Positions 1 through 15,456 of a stretch of DNA of 64,000 nt are shown here, in pieces (the first letter of the stretch is position 1; each line of letters begins with the position of its first letter). Location of the stretch: the NCBI GenBank assembly GCA_001579985.1, contig LRSR01010447.1, positions 1 to 64,000 on the forward strand. Direction: 5' to 3'. Source of the DNA: Hypsibius dujardini (Eukaryota > Tardigrada > Eutardigrada > Parachela > Hypsibiidae). Below the pieces are notes generated by a model. The model had not been told where the DNA came from, did no database searches, and was given only the letters and a program-made list of their open reading frames with translations. A program made the translations under genes and the position numbers.

Positions 1-196
1 CCCATCAAAACCCATCAAAACCCATCAAAACCCATCAAAACCCATCAAAACCCATCAAAAACCCATCAAAACCCATCAAAAACCCATCAAAAACCCATCA
101 AAACCCATCAAAACCCATCAAAACCCATCAAAACCCATCAAAACCCATCAAAACCCATCAAAACCCATCAAAACCCATCAAAACCCATCAAAACCC
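1..196. repeat. Telomeric repeat array (AAAACCCATC)n
   Basis: About 20 head-to-tail copies of a 10-bp unit, AAAACCCATC, with a few copies one A longer, ending near base 196 in unique sequence. The complement is GATGGGTTTT, which I recall as the candidate telomere repeat of the tardigrade Hypsibius exemplaris. The C-rich strand runs 5' to 3' from the left end, the orientation expected of a left-hand chromosome end. I infer that base 1 is at or near a true telomere; a subtelomeric satellite is the alternative. Confidence 0.85.
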
Positions 197-1319
197 TATT
201 TGGGTCTCAACAGCTCAACTATATTGGAACGGTTCTGAATTTGACCGTTGAATATCTTCCTAAGTAGGTCGAGTAACACAATTTCCGTGTGAATGCCAGA
301 GCCGCGTGGTGATCTCATTGACCGAAAATGTGAGACTTAAAAATATTGTACTCCCGTGGTAGAATTGCATACAAGGTTTCTGTCTTGGCCGGACGATTTA
401 AACAAAAAGCATATTTGTCAACAAGAGTCAAGAACAGCGACTTAAACAAATGATCCGTTTTCGGATTTCTAAATAGCGAGTTCTATGGATTTTCTTTGTC
501 ATAAGGGCTTTTAAGCTTGTCACCGAAGTTGATGGCCGATGGCCAGTTATGGCAATAAACTTATACAAACTCGGGAGCAGGATATTTAATCTACGGCTAA
601 AGATGACAACGGCTAAACACGTTCAGAATTCTGCAAATTCTTTGGAGCACTTTTCGGCAGCTGATATGCGCAACGGTTCTTCTTCGTATTCGTCGAAGTT
701 ACTTGAGTCGCCCGCTCCTTTTGTCTTGGGAAGGAAGGGCGCTTCGATCTAGCCAGAAGAGAAAAACAGCAATAATGTAATCAACAGAAATTCAACTGCA
801 GCCAAACGTCAGATGAGAAGACGAATCAAGAAGTTATAGCGCGTTACTAAACGGCCAAATACGGGAGTGAAAATTGTACCCCGAGTCACGACCTCAGCTG
901 AAATGACACTCTCTCTCTCGACTCCACAAAGCAGACGAAACATCCTATTACTATGGTAATACGAACTACATCCCCGCGAACTATCACCAAAATTATGTAC
1001 ATACAGGGAACGGTACAATACAAATTGCATGTTCGAAACTCCAACAAACCCCACGAAAAGGTTCTTCGGGACCTTGAACAATACCACAACGCACAACATA
1101 AAGACAAAGATGCAAAATCAAAGAACGGTTCATTAATTGTGGTTCATACACAAGCAGCAAGAGCTCACGAAGCGACAACTGAGCAAACACACGAAACGAT
1201 ATACATAAACATATTAGCAGTACACAGAGTCAAAACAAAAACAGTTGCGCCGTACCATGTGTTAGTAAGCAAATAACGTAGGCGCAACGCAAAGGGCATG
1301 CATGCTCTACTGCACATTG
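197..1319. other. Subtelomeric stretch without a recognisable gene
   Basis: Unique, AT-moderate sequence between the telomeric array and the last exon of the PKA gene. Short open frames on both strands (for example 953-1276 plus and 809-1099 minus) overlap each other and have no recognisable motif or splice structure. I see no repeat here beyond the array itself. The part nearest 1320 probably holds the PKA 3' UTR. Confidence 0.5.
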
Positions 1320-3945
<2,626 letters not shown>

Positions 3946-6900
3946 GATGTGGCTCTGTGAAACACCTAGCTGATTTCCAATCCTTCGGCAATACGTTTCC
4001 TTAAATGATAAGTCAAATCTTCCATGCCCCTGTTTCAAAGGCTTGCATTTCCCGTATCTGATGGGCGAGCATACACCGTTTCAATTCAACGAATTACTCC
4101 AAAGTACTGCGCAGACTTTGCCTGCCCTCCTCGGCTTGGTTCTACATCGCCATGGACTATGTAGTAGGACCCCACCTGAACAGCCAAGAATCAAACATTT
4201 CAAGCAATACAAGCACACAGTCAAATCCTACAGACAGGAAATGAACATGAGTATCTCAATGAAATCCTGAATAGATAAGTCTCTTGTACAACAACAAATC
4301 CAGCAATAACGAAGAGCAATCAGCGGAACTAGCATCGAAGCTGCACAAGACCTGCGGTTCCTGATTAACACAGCTACAGCAATAAGGCTGGGACTCAACG
4401 CATACTGCTTCCCAGGACTCTCACGCTCCAATCATATAAGAGCCTCTGACACAAAAGTCGATACCCAGGATGAAAAGAGAGAAAATCAGAGAGGAAATGG
4501 TATTAGGAGATCACGCCGAACCGATCGAAGTGGCCTTATTAGCTTCCAGACGGAGGCGCGATACAAACCACCAACCGCGTTAGGTGTGAGTATACATCCA
4601 CTCCCGTACTGACAACTGAACCGACTACTGCATAGACATGTAGCACGCGGTTAATAGCAAGGTCTATGAACATAACCGCCCCGCTCCGAAGCTTGCTCCC
4701 GCGCCAAAGAAGGCACGTGGCCTTATTCTGGGATTCCATACGTTATTCCTTCGTTAGATGCCGGCTCGAGCTCGTACTTGCCGAGTTTATTTTCGTTGAA
4801 TAGTGCCTCGGCTATGTTCATATCGGATCAAAAGAAAAATGTCCACAATGTGTGGTCAAAACTCAGTCGGTTTCAGAAGCCTGAACTGCGGATAAAAGTA
4901 CTGTGCGCAGTCTGTTTGATTGTCAGTGTCACGGATGCTGTGCAAGAAAACAGCCTGATCTGGATAGAGTATAGGCAATGTATACAAATTTGGTTTCACG
5001 GTGCAAGTAGCAACGGTGCAAGTAGCAATGGTGTCGTCGAGTTACGCTACCAGTGTAAAACTATAAACCACCCGACACGGCGCTCTCTGACTGCAGGATC
5101 TCGATCAGCTATGGGTCTTGAAAGCTAGGAGCGACACTTGGCACGGAGCACGCAGACTCTCTTCGCCTCTGTAAACTAAAAGTAACTCAATATCGATTTT
5201 CCATCCCATTCCTTCCATTCCAACCGCACTATAGTTTAGTTTACACTTTACTCTTCCGCATTTTTAACTTTTGTAGGTCACTGTTAATGCAATTCCATCC
5301 ACCATGCGCGAGTATTTCATTACAACCGGTAGAAAATGATAGGCCTATTGAACAAAAAAAATTTCAGTCAGTACTGGTACTGACTGAACTATACTGACTA
5401 AACTATACAAATCAAAATATATGAAACAATGCTACGCAACTGGGCATTTCAGATCCAATATTCAATTAATATGGAAATAAAACTCTAACTAACCATAACT
5501 GTTCACGAATGTATCCACCATCCTTTTACACCAGCGGGCAATACATACTGTATTAAACGCCTGTGTCTAACCACGTACGAAACGGATCAGTCTCAGGGGA
5601 TTGCTCTCCTAGTCTAATAACTCGAAATTTTTAGGTGCGATGGGATCAGCTTTTTCCTACAGCTATATATCGAAGACTCCGAATGCAACTTATTACGTTT
5701 AACATCGTTAAATTTACCGGAAATCTGTTGACTGGAATCAGTCCTGAAACAAGTTACACATTTATTACACGCATTGTGAGAATACGATTTGCGAATTGCT
5801 GTACACGCATCAAGTACTGGTACTCGACATATCAGCCAAACTTTCAAACTATCTTTGGCGCAAAGCGGCAAGGAATGAGCGACATACTAATAATTATTAT
5901 TTGCATTGAGTAAACCGCAACGTTTGTTCTTCATTGCGACGTTACAGTAATAATGAATATTTCTAAAAGTTCATTTACTAGGTACCTTACCGCATTGATA
6001 AGCAGCGTACTCATTCATTTGAGATGCTGAAAAATGCAGTGTGATGCTGTGACTGTTTGTCGGGCTCAAGTATTAATGCAAAAGTGTAACAAAGCCAAAT
6101 AATCCTTCTCAACAACAAACAAGCAACCTATCCTTAAGGGCTAATGTTACTACTACTATTTGTACTGTTATAATACAAGTAAACCATACTTACCATTCTC
6201 CGCTGGGTCCCCACGTTTGACAGATCCTGCGTTGCCCATTTTTTACAAAATGCAGATTCGATCCAAATATACACAAAATGATGCACAGGAAGACGCAACA
6301 CACGTTATCGGAGAAGAACAGATTTAAGCCAGTGGAAAGGATAAGGGAACAATCCGATGGCCCAGCACTGTCACGGAAGAACAATCCGGGGAAGACAAAC
6401 CCAAAGCGGCTCAAGTTCAAATGATTTGCAGCATTAGCAGAGAATGATTTGAGTTAGGTACTGTATAAAACAGTCAAAGAAAGAAATCAGTATAAGGGTA
6501 GGGCTGGTCCAGGAGGCCGAGGGAGGAAGACCTAAACAAAGTTGGTTGATCAACCAAGTTTTCACTGGTTTGATTCTTTTGCCCTATTACAAGGGACTTA
6601 CAATGTCAAGTTCTCAATGTGTTAAAATTGGAATGGCGACCTTTTAATAAGGTACACAGCGTTAGAAAAAGGCGTCCCTGATTGAATCGTGCCACAGTTT
6701 ATCTTTTGACAGTGCAGAAAAGTACCGAATATTTGTCCTGGAGGGACTAGAGAAGGAGACAAGGCAAGGCGAGCACGCCAGCCAGCCAGCCAGCTCAGTC
6801 GACAGTCACAGTGCTTGGGCGATTGATGCCCTATGCGGCAATGCGTTCTCTGTCGTCGTAACAGACTCGTGCAATAAAATGTAAGATAGACAGCCAGGCC

Positions 6901-8517
6901 TGGCCCTGTAGCTGTTCGTTACTTACATGGTATAACTTGAACTTTTTATAACTTTGCACGCTGTATTAAGAACGCCGGCACCGTAAAGTGATGCGGTATA
7001 GCGGCCCACAAGGGCGGACGGCATGCTCAACAACGACTGCGCCCTCCGACTATCGATCAAGAAAAAAATTTTGGTACCCTCCCGACAGGCGGCACTGTAG
7101 TAGCTCTAGACATACAATGTACAGAATACTACTAGTAGTACTATACTAAAATACCGGTACATAATGAGCAGCAGCACGATTCAGTTGGGCAAAAACATCA
7201 GTATCCTTTATTGGATGTCAAACAGTATTTGTAACATTAAGTAAATGACGGTTAATAAGTCATCTTTTTTTCTTGAATTAATGGTACGTTAATCCTTGTT
7301 CAAAGATGCATCGTCGTCGGATGCCAGAACAAAAACTAATGTCAGATTGTTTTCCTGAAAATTTTTAACCATTTTTGGCAGACCATGCCCAAAAATACAG
7401 TTACATAGATCTGGAGGAATGTTTTTGGTACGTTAGAGAGAGGTGCAACATAGTCGTTCTGGCAATTGGGTCTTGGTTATCGGATTTCTATTTGATTTCT
7501 GGCATTGATTGCAAACCTAACGAAGGGAACGCTCAATTTGTCGTATTTGTCAATTTGGAGTCTTGAGACGCCAAATCTGAAGGCTACGCGAGGTAACGAA
7601 TAAACCTTGCCACATAGCTTTTGCATCTATTAGCAGGTATCTGACAAGTTACAAGCAGGAGATAGCAAATTTAAAACTCCGTTTTTTGCTGATGAAGTGC
7701 TATAAAATGTGATGCTTTAAAAAACAACGATTCCTCGTTCTTTCGTATGGTAACTCTGGTTGGCTTACAGCTATGGTAAGGTTCGTGAGATCACATTCCG
7801 TTCTGCGCGCCCACACAAGACCTAAGACTTTTCCTTTGTTATCTAATACAGGCTCCCCTAGACAATCCAGAGGAGTTTTTGTCAAGACAAGACATGCATT
7901 TTGCTACCCAATCAGAACCAAGTATGTGTAGTAGTAGTAGTAGTATACCAAGTAGAACCAATCAGTTATTGGGCAGATGCCTGGCAGTCTACATGTTTTT
8001 GTCCGCGATTTGTCCTTCGATGAGCGATAGGTGATCATGCACATGAGCTGTTAGTTTACCTGCAACTCTAGCTTCTTACGATCCAACGTAACCATACAAA
8101 GTTTTTCTTCTGAGTGCTTTACCGTCCGGCACACTGAACCAAATTCCGTACCATACATAAACAGTTGGTGTGGAAAACAACTGGTTTGCCTGGATGACCA
8201 GTCCTAAATTATACCCTTTTTGGCGATTAATCCCAAAATGCGGTTCGCTCAAAATGAAAAGGCTGACCAGTAGGTTTGATCTCTGGCAGGCGCACTTCGA
8301 TATAAGACGAAAATTTCATAGCTGAATTTAGAATTATTGAGTTTATTTACATACAGATACAAATCATACAAAATATGTAGCCGCGAAAAATCAGAAAAAA
8401 TAGACACAGCATTGTTTGAAACGTGCTTCCCATACGGCATCACAACTGCTAAGTCGGTGGGTGCATGGCAGAATTAGCGAACCTTCCCAACTGCAAACCT
8501 CGGTGAGCTCATCACAA
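3946..8517. other. 4.6-kb intergenic stretch, no confident gene
   Basis: No recognisable protein family in either strand. Features seen: an open frame at 6190-6420 (minus) with a hydrophobic segment that runs straight into a strong donor-like GTAAGTATGG, so it could be an upstream or untranslated exon; a short GCCA/CAGC run near 6775-6795; a (GTA)n run near 7928-7944. Open frames around 4043-5128 (plus) look degenerate and match nothing I know. Part of this region may be the promoter and 5' UTR of the PKA gene. Confidence 0.4.
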
Positions 8518-10252
8518 TCAGTAAGAACCATAAGATTGGTAACTTGACGGTTTGGAGTACCCATACTTTTCCTCATATCCATATGACACGGGCTTGTAAC
8601 TGTCATAGCTGTCGTACGATTTGGGTGAATCTGTAAGAAAAAAAAATGTACGCCAGTAGATAATCGTAGTGCATCATTGGACACAGTGTGCGCTTTTATG
8701 CCTTACAAGACAGGGCATAGGAGGGAGGAGAATATGAAGGAGCCTTGTAGCTGTCATACGATTTGGGAGAATCTGTAAAATTTCAAGGAAATATAGATGG
8801 GCTTGTCTATACGGAATTCGAGAAAGAATAAATGTTTTGAAACTTGCAGTTGTTGTAGGAGGGTTTTGAATATGTATCATAGGGAGCCTTATAATCGTAG
8901 GACGGAGCCTTGTAATCGTGGGACGCAGGTGGGGAATACGATGGAGCTTTGTAATCATATGAAGGGGCTTTATAGTCGTAGGAAGGCGAGTACGAAGGAG
9001 CCTTGTAGTCGTAGGAAGGAGAATACGAAGGAGTTTTGTAATCATAGGATGGAGCCTTGTACTCGTATGATGGAGTCTTGTAATCATAAGATGGAGCTTT
9101 GTAATCGTAAGAAGGAGCCTTGTAATCGTAGGAAGGAGCCTTGTAATCAGCCTTGTAATCGTAGGAAGGCGAATACGAAGGAGCTTTATACTCGTAGGAT
9201 GGAGCTTTGTAGTCGTAGGAAGGAGCTTTGTAATCGTAAGAAGGCGAATACGAAGGAGCTTTATACTCGTAGGATGGAGCTTTGTAAGTTTCGGGATAGA
9301 CGGGCTTGTCGTACGACTTGTAACTGTCGTATGGCTGATAGGAAGGTTTCGAGTCTGTTCAAACAAAAATACGAGGCGCTCCCGGAAAGTGTTAACTTAT
9401 TGGCAAAATGCGATTCCGCTTACAGACTGGCTCGTATGCTTTTTGAGGGTACGCTGGTTGCTTATAGCTGTAGTCGGGAGTGTAGGAATCATAGGCCGGC
9501 TTTTCATATCCATCTGTTAGATACATAAGAATGGAGAATCAAATTCAGGTTCGAAGCTGGGTCAATAAATTTTTTTGAAACATACAAGTAGGTTCGACGT
9601 ATCCGTACTCCTTCTTTGCATACGGATCTAAAAAGGAATGACCATAAATTAATTTGACTTGACAAGCAAATTTTGTCCCGAATTTCGGTTGGGCTGCTCT
9701 GCTCACCGGGATATCCGTAGAGGGGCTGTCCATACTGGCTATCGTATTCTATGAACGAGAAAGTTGTGACGTTGCCTGGCACTAATTTTACTTACGCGTT
9801 AGCAAATAACGCACCTGATCCGGGATAATGGGAAGGATATCCACCATATCTACAATTGAATAGACGTAAGACCGAATTCAATCGGTGGTCAACACCTAAA
9901 TATTGCTTGCAATCATCGAAAATTCTGACCCATAATAAACTTTCTTGGGCTTTGGTTTCCCGTAGCTTTTATCGTAGCTGGAAGCAGCAGCCGTGAGATC
10001 CTCAGTCGCTGGTATCGCGGGCTTGGATGAATTGCTATTCTGGACGGTTTCTTGTGGCTTCTGGCAGTGCACCACGCCAATTGCACAACCCAGAAGTAAC
10101 AGACCAAACTGCAATAGGAACGAAAAAGATGCGGAATGAACCCCAGTAATGGTGGTGTTAACAAACTGTTGATGGAACATTTGCGACAGTGGTTGGATGC
10201 ATCACATAGCATCAAGCCAGGCAAGACAATCCGGTTATACCTTCCGATCCAT
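8518..10252 (-). CDS. Secreted tyrosine-rich YDYKAPS-repeat protein (structural or adhesive type)
   Basis: Not a named family. Nine exons on the minus strand: 10241-10252, 9930-10108, 9815-9849, 9707-9748, 9586-9627, 9424-9513, 8848-9354, 8707-8772, 8518-8630. They sum to 1086 nt (361 residues), in frame throughout. The first two exons encode MDRK followed by a hydrophobic signal peptide (FGLLLLGCAIGVVHC). The mature chain is rich in Tyr, Lys, Pro, Ser and Asp. Exon 8848-9354 holds about 15 units of the type SY[DE]YKAPSY with SPSY spacers; flanking exons carry SPKSYDSYK variants. Exons 9707-9748 through 8707-8772 are all multiples of three, bounded by phase-1 introns. The intron after 8848 appears to start with GC (GCAAGT). 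A TATA box lies at 10369-10375. The composition resembles cuticle or mussel-foot (AKPSYPPTYK) proteins, so an extracellular cross-linked or adhesive role is an inference only. Confidence 0.8.
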
Positions 10253-10368
10253 TGTGGTTGGTGGATTATTGAAAATATTCCCGCTCAAATAGCGTTTCTA
10301 TAGGAGGTTAATGCGAGCAGATAGTGAAAGTAAAATTCTTGGTCGTTTGCCTCTTTACTGGAGGAGTC

Positions 10369-10375
10369 TTATATA
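10369..10375 (-). promoter_or_regulatory. TATA box of the tyrosine-rich gene
   Basis: The minus strand reads TCTATATAAGACTCC. TATATAAG lies about 117 bp upstream of the ATG at 10252, leaving about 85 bp of 5' UTR if initiation is about 30 bp downstream. Position and sequence fit a core promoter; there is no transcript evidence. Confidence 0.5.
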
Positions 10376-11850
10376 GATGGAGACGAGAGAGATGTTTATG
10401 ACATGAGTCTGACAATCGAAAGTGCAAAGTAAAAGATCGTTAGTGACTTCTTACCACTTGTTTCGGCTGCGGCTGAGTAAATAAGCGAACGGTTGCACAT
10501 GGCTGCTTCCCGAGCTGATATGTCTGTTGAAGTGTGTCGCGTCCGTGCGTGCGTCTTCAGGACCTGAGCTCTCGGACACGTGGATCGCGACTTGCCTGTG
10601 AATCGGATGGTGTTTCCGTTGAACGACCAACCGGACCGGACATGGCTGCAACGCCCCCACATTTTCACTCTCCCGTTGGGCCAAGTGATTTATAATTAGA
10701 GCATATATACATTAAAATGCACCTCTTTACTCGGGTAAGCCCGTTGATCGAATGGCAGAATTAAAAGTTCAAGTAGATGCTTCATTGACTGCGTACACAC
10801 ACAGTATATGCTGATCCACAGTTTGGTCTGGTCAACTGATGATGCGGACATCTCGTTACTCGATTAATTTTTCACATTCGACTAAGCGGACACATCGGCA
10901 ATGAACTTTACAAATAAATGAGATTACACCACAAAGCCTAACTGCTATCAACTTAACTCATTCCATAGTCCACACTCTTGCCCGGGCCCTGGTGGGTGCA
11001 TTGGGTATCGATCGAAATGCCTTTCAACACCTTCAATATACGATTATCTTTCTGGTAGATTTGATTTTTTTAGTACTAGTACAGTCAACTTACGTTTAGG
11101 TACATGAAACATACTACACTGTACGCCGTTCTTCTAATTGGCAGCGTGAGTTAAAACAATGGGACGCATTTAAATTTTTCACTTTGCCGCAAATGAGCTT
11201 CAACAGACTTTGTTTGTACTGCCGAGATATGGTACTACCGCTATACGGTACTACATAGCCGTTTTAAAATCACTAGGAATGATCGAACCACGCACGTTGC
11301 CGAAGATTGGCAGTTTACAAATCCGGGTTTTCACGTTTCACTGCAGCGCATGTAACAGAAGGTGAGCGGCCAAGCTGTGGTTACGCTGTTCGAACAAAAC
11401 AAAGCCTGGTACTTTTTTTCAACCGGAAACCTAAGACGAAGTCTACTGTACATCTGGAAACCAACTTAATACTAGTACATGCATGACAGACATCGCTCAC
11501 TGCGTATATCGAATGTTGAGAGACAGTTTCAATCGCGATATGAACGGTAAACAGTACGACTATAGTAGATTGAATATACACAATTGTAAATACTCCATGT
11601 AGTTACGGTGAAACCAGAAATTCATCTAAGTCAGAAATTGGTTTTGTACCATAATGGAGTAACATATGATTCGGCAATTTTTTTACAAGTTTTACAGGAG
11701 TCTTAGTTAAATCAGCCTCCAAACAACAGAAAAACAATGCCCTTAACCGTTGTACTTAGTAATGAAAATTCGACTGACAAAACATGCTCAGGCAATATTA
11801 TCAGTGAAGAAAATAAAAAGATATACACTTGCACCACCTGACACGAACTT
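10376..11850. other. Intergenic region, no gene seen
   Basis: Overlapping short open frames at 10396-10684 (minus) end at a donor-like GTAAGAAG but show no motif. The rest is unremarkable. The last few hundred bases before 11850 probably hold the 3' UTR of the SPATS2-like gene. Confidence 0.4.
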
Positions 11851-14467
11851 TTACTGTCCATTACCGCGATAACCCACGCCTCCGGCTCTGGATGGGCCTC
11901 TACCGCGATTGTTACCGTTACCACCACGAGCCCCACGAGCATGTCCGCCACGAGAGCCCGTTCCGCGACGAGTAGCAGAGTTAGCGACTGACAAATTAGG
12001 TGCACCAATGGGCCCGATCCCATCAGAAACGCCTTTCTCCTCAACCGCTACTGACGATGGCCACTGATCATCCTGATTGCTATTTGTCCAACAGAGAGCA
12101 CTACCACTGAAGATATCCGACGTGGAGAATGTGTCCCCACCGTCAACAATCGCGCCAAGAGGTTTAGTTGGTGCCACTGGAATAGGATAATGGAGGGAAT
12201 TCTGGAGACTCTGGGTCAGGCTGGCCATTTCTTCTGCAGTCAAGTTGCCACCGGATATAACTAGCGAGCTCAGGGGAGCCGAAGAACTCGGCGCCAGGCC
12301 CTTGTTGGGAACGATAGTGACCCGTTCTCCGCTGAATGTCTGCTTCGGCTGAGAGATACAGCCAGTTACGTTCTGCTGATGCGACTTCCATTTCTCAGCC
12401 GCATGAGTAGATGTGGATGACACAGTGGGGACTAGACCGACTGCCTTTGCATCGCTGACGCCATTGGTCATATTGCCACGTCGGTGGTCAGTTGATGATA
12501 AAGACAAACGGAATTGGTAAGACGATGCGGGCGGGATGGAAGCCACTGTACCAGAGCAAAATAACAGAATGGCACATCACACACAGAATATAAGCCCAAC
12601 TAAACGCAACTCTCGTACCAGAACCGTAATTGCGAAGTGCATGGAGAATAGCCTCATCGGTGGAATGATTAAATTTTGCTGAAGTTGCCAAATGCAGATC
12701 CACCTTATAGTCCGCCGTAAAAGACTATAAACAAGTATAATTATCTGTTGGCAGGCCGTTCGAGCTCGACAAGCCTACGTACAGTTATGTCTTGCTGCCA
12801 TTGAGAGTATTCCTGGGGCGAAAGACTACTGGACTGGGCGACCCGGCTGACAAGTCCCATTCCTTGATGATGGCGGACATCGAGGTTGCGGAGGGCATCC
12901 TGGTGATTCTTATGCAGGGAGCGCTGCAGTTCTTCATGGCGCTGATCAAGCGTTCGACGAAGATGTTCCACACCCAATTCTAAGTTCTTCAAATCAGTGG
13001 CGTGAGTCTCCGATAAGGCCGTCAGAAGTTTTGTGAAAGATGAGGTATGCCCATGGATGTCCGGGATGGGAACGTCTGTGAAAACGAAACTTGTCGTAAT
13101 TGTTAATTGGATGACTTGGATTAAAGAAAGATTAACGAGTCCTGTACCTTTGGGCTTGACGATTGTGATCTGTTCTTGTTCGGCCATATTCGGTATCCTT
13201 AGATGATTTTTGTGCTTGCCATTGGAAAAAGCAGGAGGCGATCGTTCCGTCGTATCCTTGCCTTGTGGATGGATCTCTGGTTCCGTCACGCTCAATGAAT
13301 TGGGTTTAGCCTTGGTTGCCTTTTGTTCAACTGCACGAATTAAAGACAACATTAGGGTACAAAAATGTGATATTGCTATTTGCGTTAGTCCTCCAGTACT
13401 AGTGCTACTAGTCTAGTACCTTTCGGTGGGGCCGGAAGGTGGGCAGAGACTTTGCTATTACTGCCACCAGAAACACTTCCAGATTCAAGAGCATGGCCTC
13501 CGGCATCGCTCTCGCTGGCCTTCTTACTTTTTCCGTTACCCTTTCCCTGTAAAGGGAAAATGCCACTTCAGCATTAGCTGCTAGTTAGCGCAACACTAAA
13601 TCCATCCGTAATGCTTGCAAGACTATCAACATTCATTACCATGCCACAGTAGCTACGATAGGGACTTGATTGAATGATTCGAATGATGAAAAGGCATACG
13701 GACCTTCTTGGAAGTGGTTGTTTCCCAACCGCCTGTGGTCTTCTCCGCATCTCCTGCAAAGATTATCAACATGCCAAATCCCACGGTCCAAAAGGAAAAC
13801 CAAGGATGCACAATGACGGAGCACGAACCTGATCTGAGCGATTCCACAACAAGAGAAATTTGATCATTGTAATTTTCGAGGAGGAGAATAAGATCCTAAA
13901 AAGAGCAAGGGTTTGATAGTAAGTACTAACAGAATCAAGACACTAATACAATGGAGAACGTCCAAGGAAAAAAAATACTGTACGAGTACAGTACATGGAT
14001 GAGGAATGAATCCCTCACGGGAAAGAGGAAGCCTTCTTACTTCCTTCATACCTGATTGCTCTTGTTGCGTGCCTCAATGCAGGCGGCCCTAATGGCTGCC
14101 AGTTGCTGCTTCACTACCGCACCGGCCTTGTGTCCACTCCCGGTGTTACCGCCTGCCATTACCGCTCCCGTTCGAGTGTCGTAGTGAATGTCTGCAAAAC
14201 AATCAAAAGAACAAATCTGCATTCATTCGTCCTTCCATGAACAAAACAACGAGGAGAGAACAGCTGAAATCCCCACTGAAGGCAAATCTGTATCGTGAAT
14301 GACGGAAAGAATGATGCAAGGCAGAACACAGCAAAGAGATATGATGCAGGCATGCATGCCACGTCAACAGACTCGGTCTCAGCTCAACCATCATTCACTC
14401 ACAAGGAAGGAAGGAAGGAGAACACTTAAATGCTGAAACAAAACAATTTCCTCCACCTACCACTCAT
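11851..14467 (-). CDS. SPATS2/SPATS2L-family protein (UBA-like plus DUF1387)
   Basis: Cytoplasmic RNA-associated protein family of poorly known function. Exons: 14461-14467 (candidate first), 14052-14191, 13829-13895, 13704-13753, 13420-13546, 13148-13330, 12783-13075, 12619-12724, 11851-12545. Total 1668 nt, 555 residues (human SPATS2 is about 545). The N-terminus aligns by eye with SPATS2: a DIHYDTRTGAVMAGG strand, QLAAIRAACIEARNKSNQ and DLILLLENYNDQI (the UBA-like fold), then a Trp, Thr/Lys and KGNGKSKK basic linker. The middle is a predicted coiled coil (exon 12783-13075), followed by ADYKVDLHLATSAKF. The tail is disordered and ends in an RGG-rich stretch (RGGHARGARGG). The ATG at 14159 is in frame but sits inside the conserved strand. 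I therefore prefer a 7-nt exon (ATG AGT G) at 14461-14467 with donor GTAGGT, which restores phase; this start is tentative. Confidence 0.8.
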
Positions 14468-15456
14468 TCTTCTCGTCAATTTCCAAAAGGATTATTATTA
14501 TTAAAGCCGAGACTGGAAAGTGGATTCTGGGAGGAGGATTGATGCGTGGCGTTGCAACAAGAAACAATTTCAAAGAAACCCAAGTAACAACAACACTCCT
14601 CCGTTGCGAGCGAGCGGCTCCTAATGCAACTCACAGTCACACGTCACACGTCAGACCTTCGACTTGAATCTGAGTCATTCAGATGGCTTTCAAGTCATGT
14701 GACAGACAAGGTGTCAGCATTTTACATACAGGAAAATAATGCCTGACTAACCGAGCCAAGCCATTTACCTCGTTTAATTTAAGGATGACATACACGGTGC
14801 GGAGTTAAGTGACTTGACTCGGTGAGTCAAGTGTTCTGTTCGTGTGTATACTCGAATAAACTAATTCAGAATTTCACAGTATATTTTTATCATAAAAGAG
14901 TAATAGGATGAAAATTAGGTGCTAAATTTGATGGAATATGCAAGGGAAACTTGCTCATACGCCGGACAGTTCTGAGCTCATATCATAGAAGACTGGAAGG
15001 AACCGCACGAAACCAGAACGAGAATAAGTCGTTAATCTTAATCGTCTGTACATGGTTGTTGCATGTTCGGTGGATTGCTTGATTTAGTTCAGTGCAATAT
15101 TTCGTGCCTTACGTTTCTCAAATGCCACTGGCCTGCCCGTAGGCTCCTCTGCCACCTTTCGGATAAAGCAAGTACTAGTACGAGTGCGACCATAGTGGTG
15201 GACTGGTGTTTGGTGTGGGTGGGTTGAAAATTGAAATCATTCAAACCAATAGCTATCAATAACTGAAGAAACGTTGTAAGAGTTGATACGGTGCGCACTT
15301 GTGTGGAGCCGGCCGAAAAAAACTCTGAAATAGGCAAAGTTCTGCGTACGAATTGGAATCTAGAAAACGAGTGAACTAGCATGTCCTGCCTTTCTGGCAT
15401 CGATTCTCATCTCCTCGATAGACCTGATCTCCCTCATTGCTTGCACTATCGAGTGG
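14468..15456. other. Intergenic region with AAGG microsatellite nearby, no gene seen
   Basis: A short AAGG run lies just inside the preceding gene's first intron (about 14403-14420). From 14468 to 15456 there is no supported gene on either strand; probable promoter of the SPATS2-like gene at the left. The sequence just before 15457 may be part of the retroelement remnant that follows. Confidence 0.4.

Noticed and set aside
4043-5128. Possible gene or retroelement in the open frames at 4-5 kb
   Set aside because: No family motif, no coherent splice sites, and a mix of frames on both strands; left as intergenic.
8674-9528. Long open frames on both strands across the YDYKAPS repeat
   Set aside because: They are shadows of the in-phase tandem repeat; only the frame encoding Tyr/Lys/Pro heptads joins a signal peptide and flanking exons.
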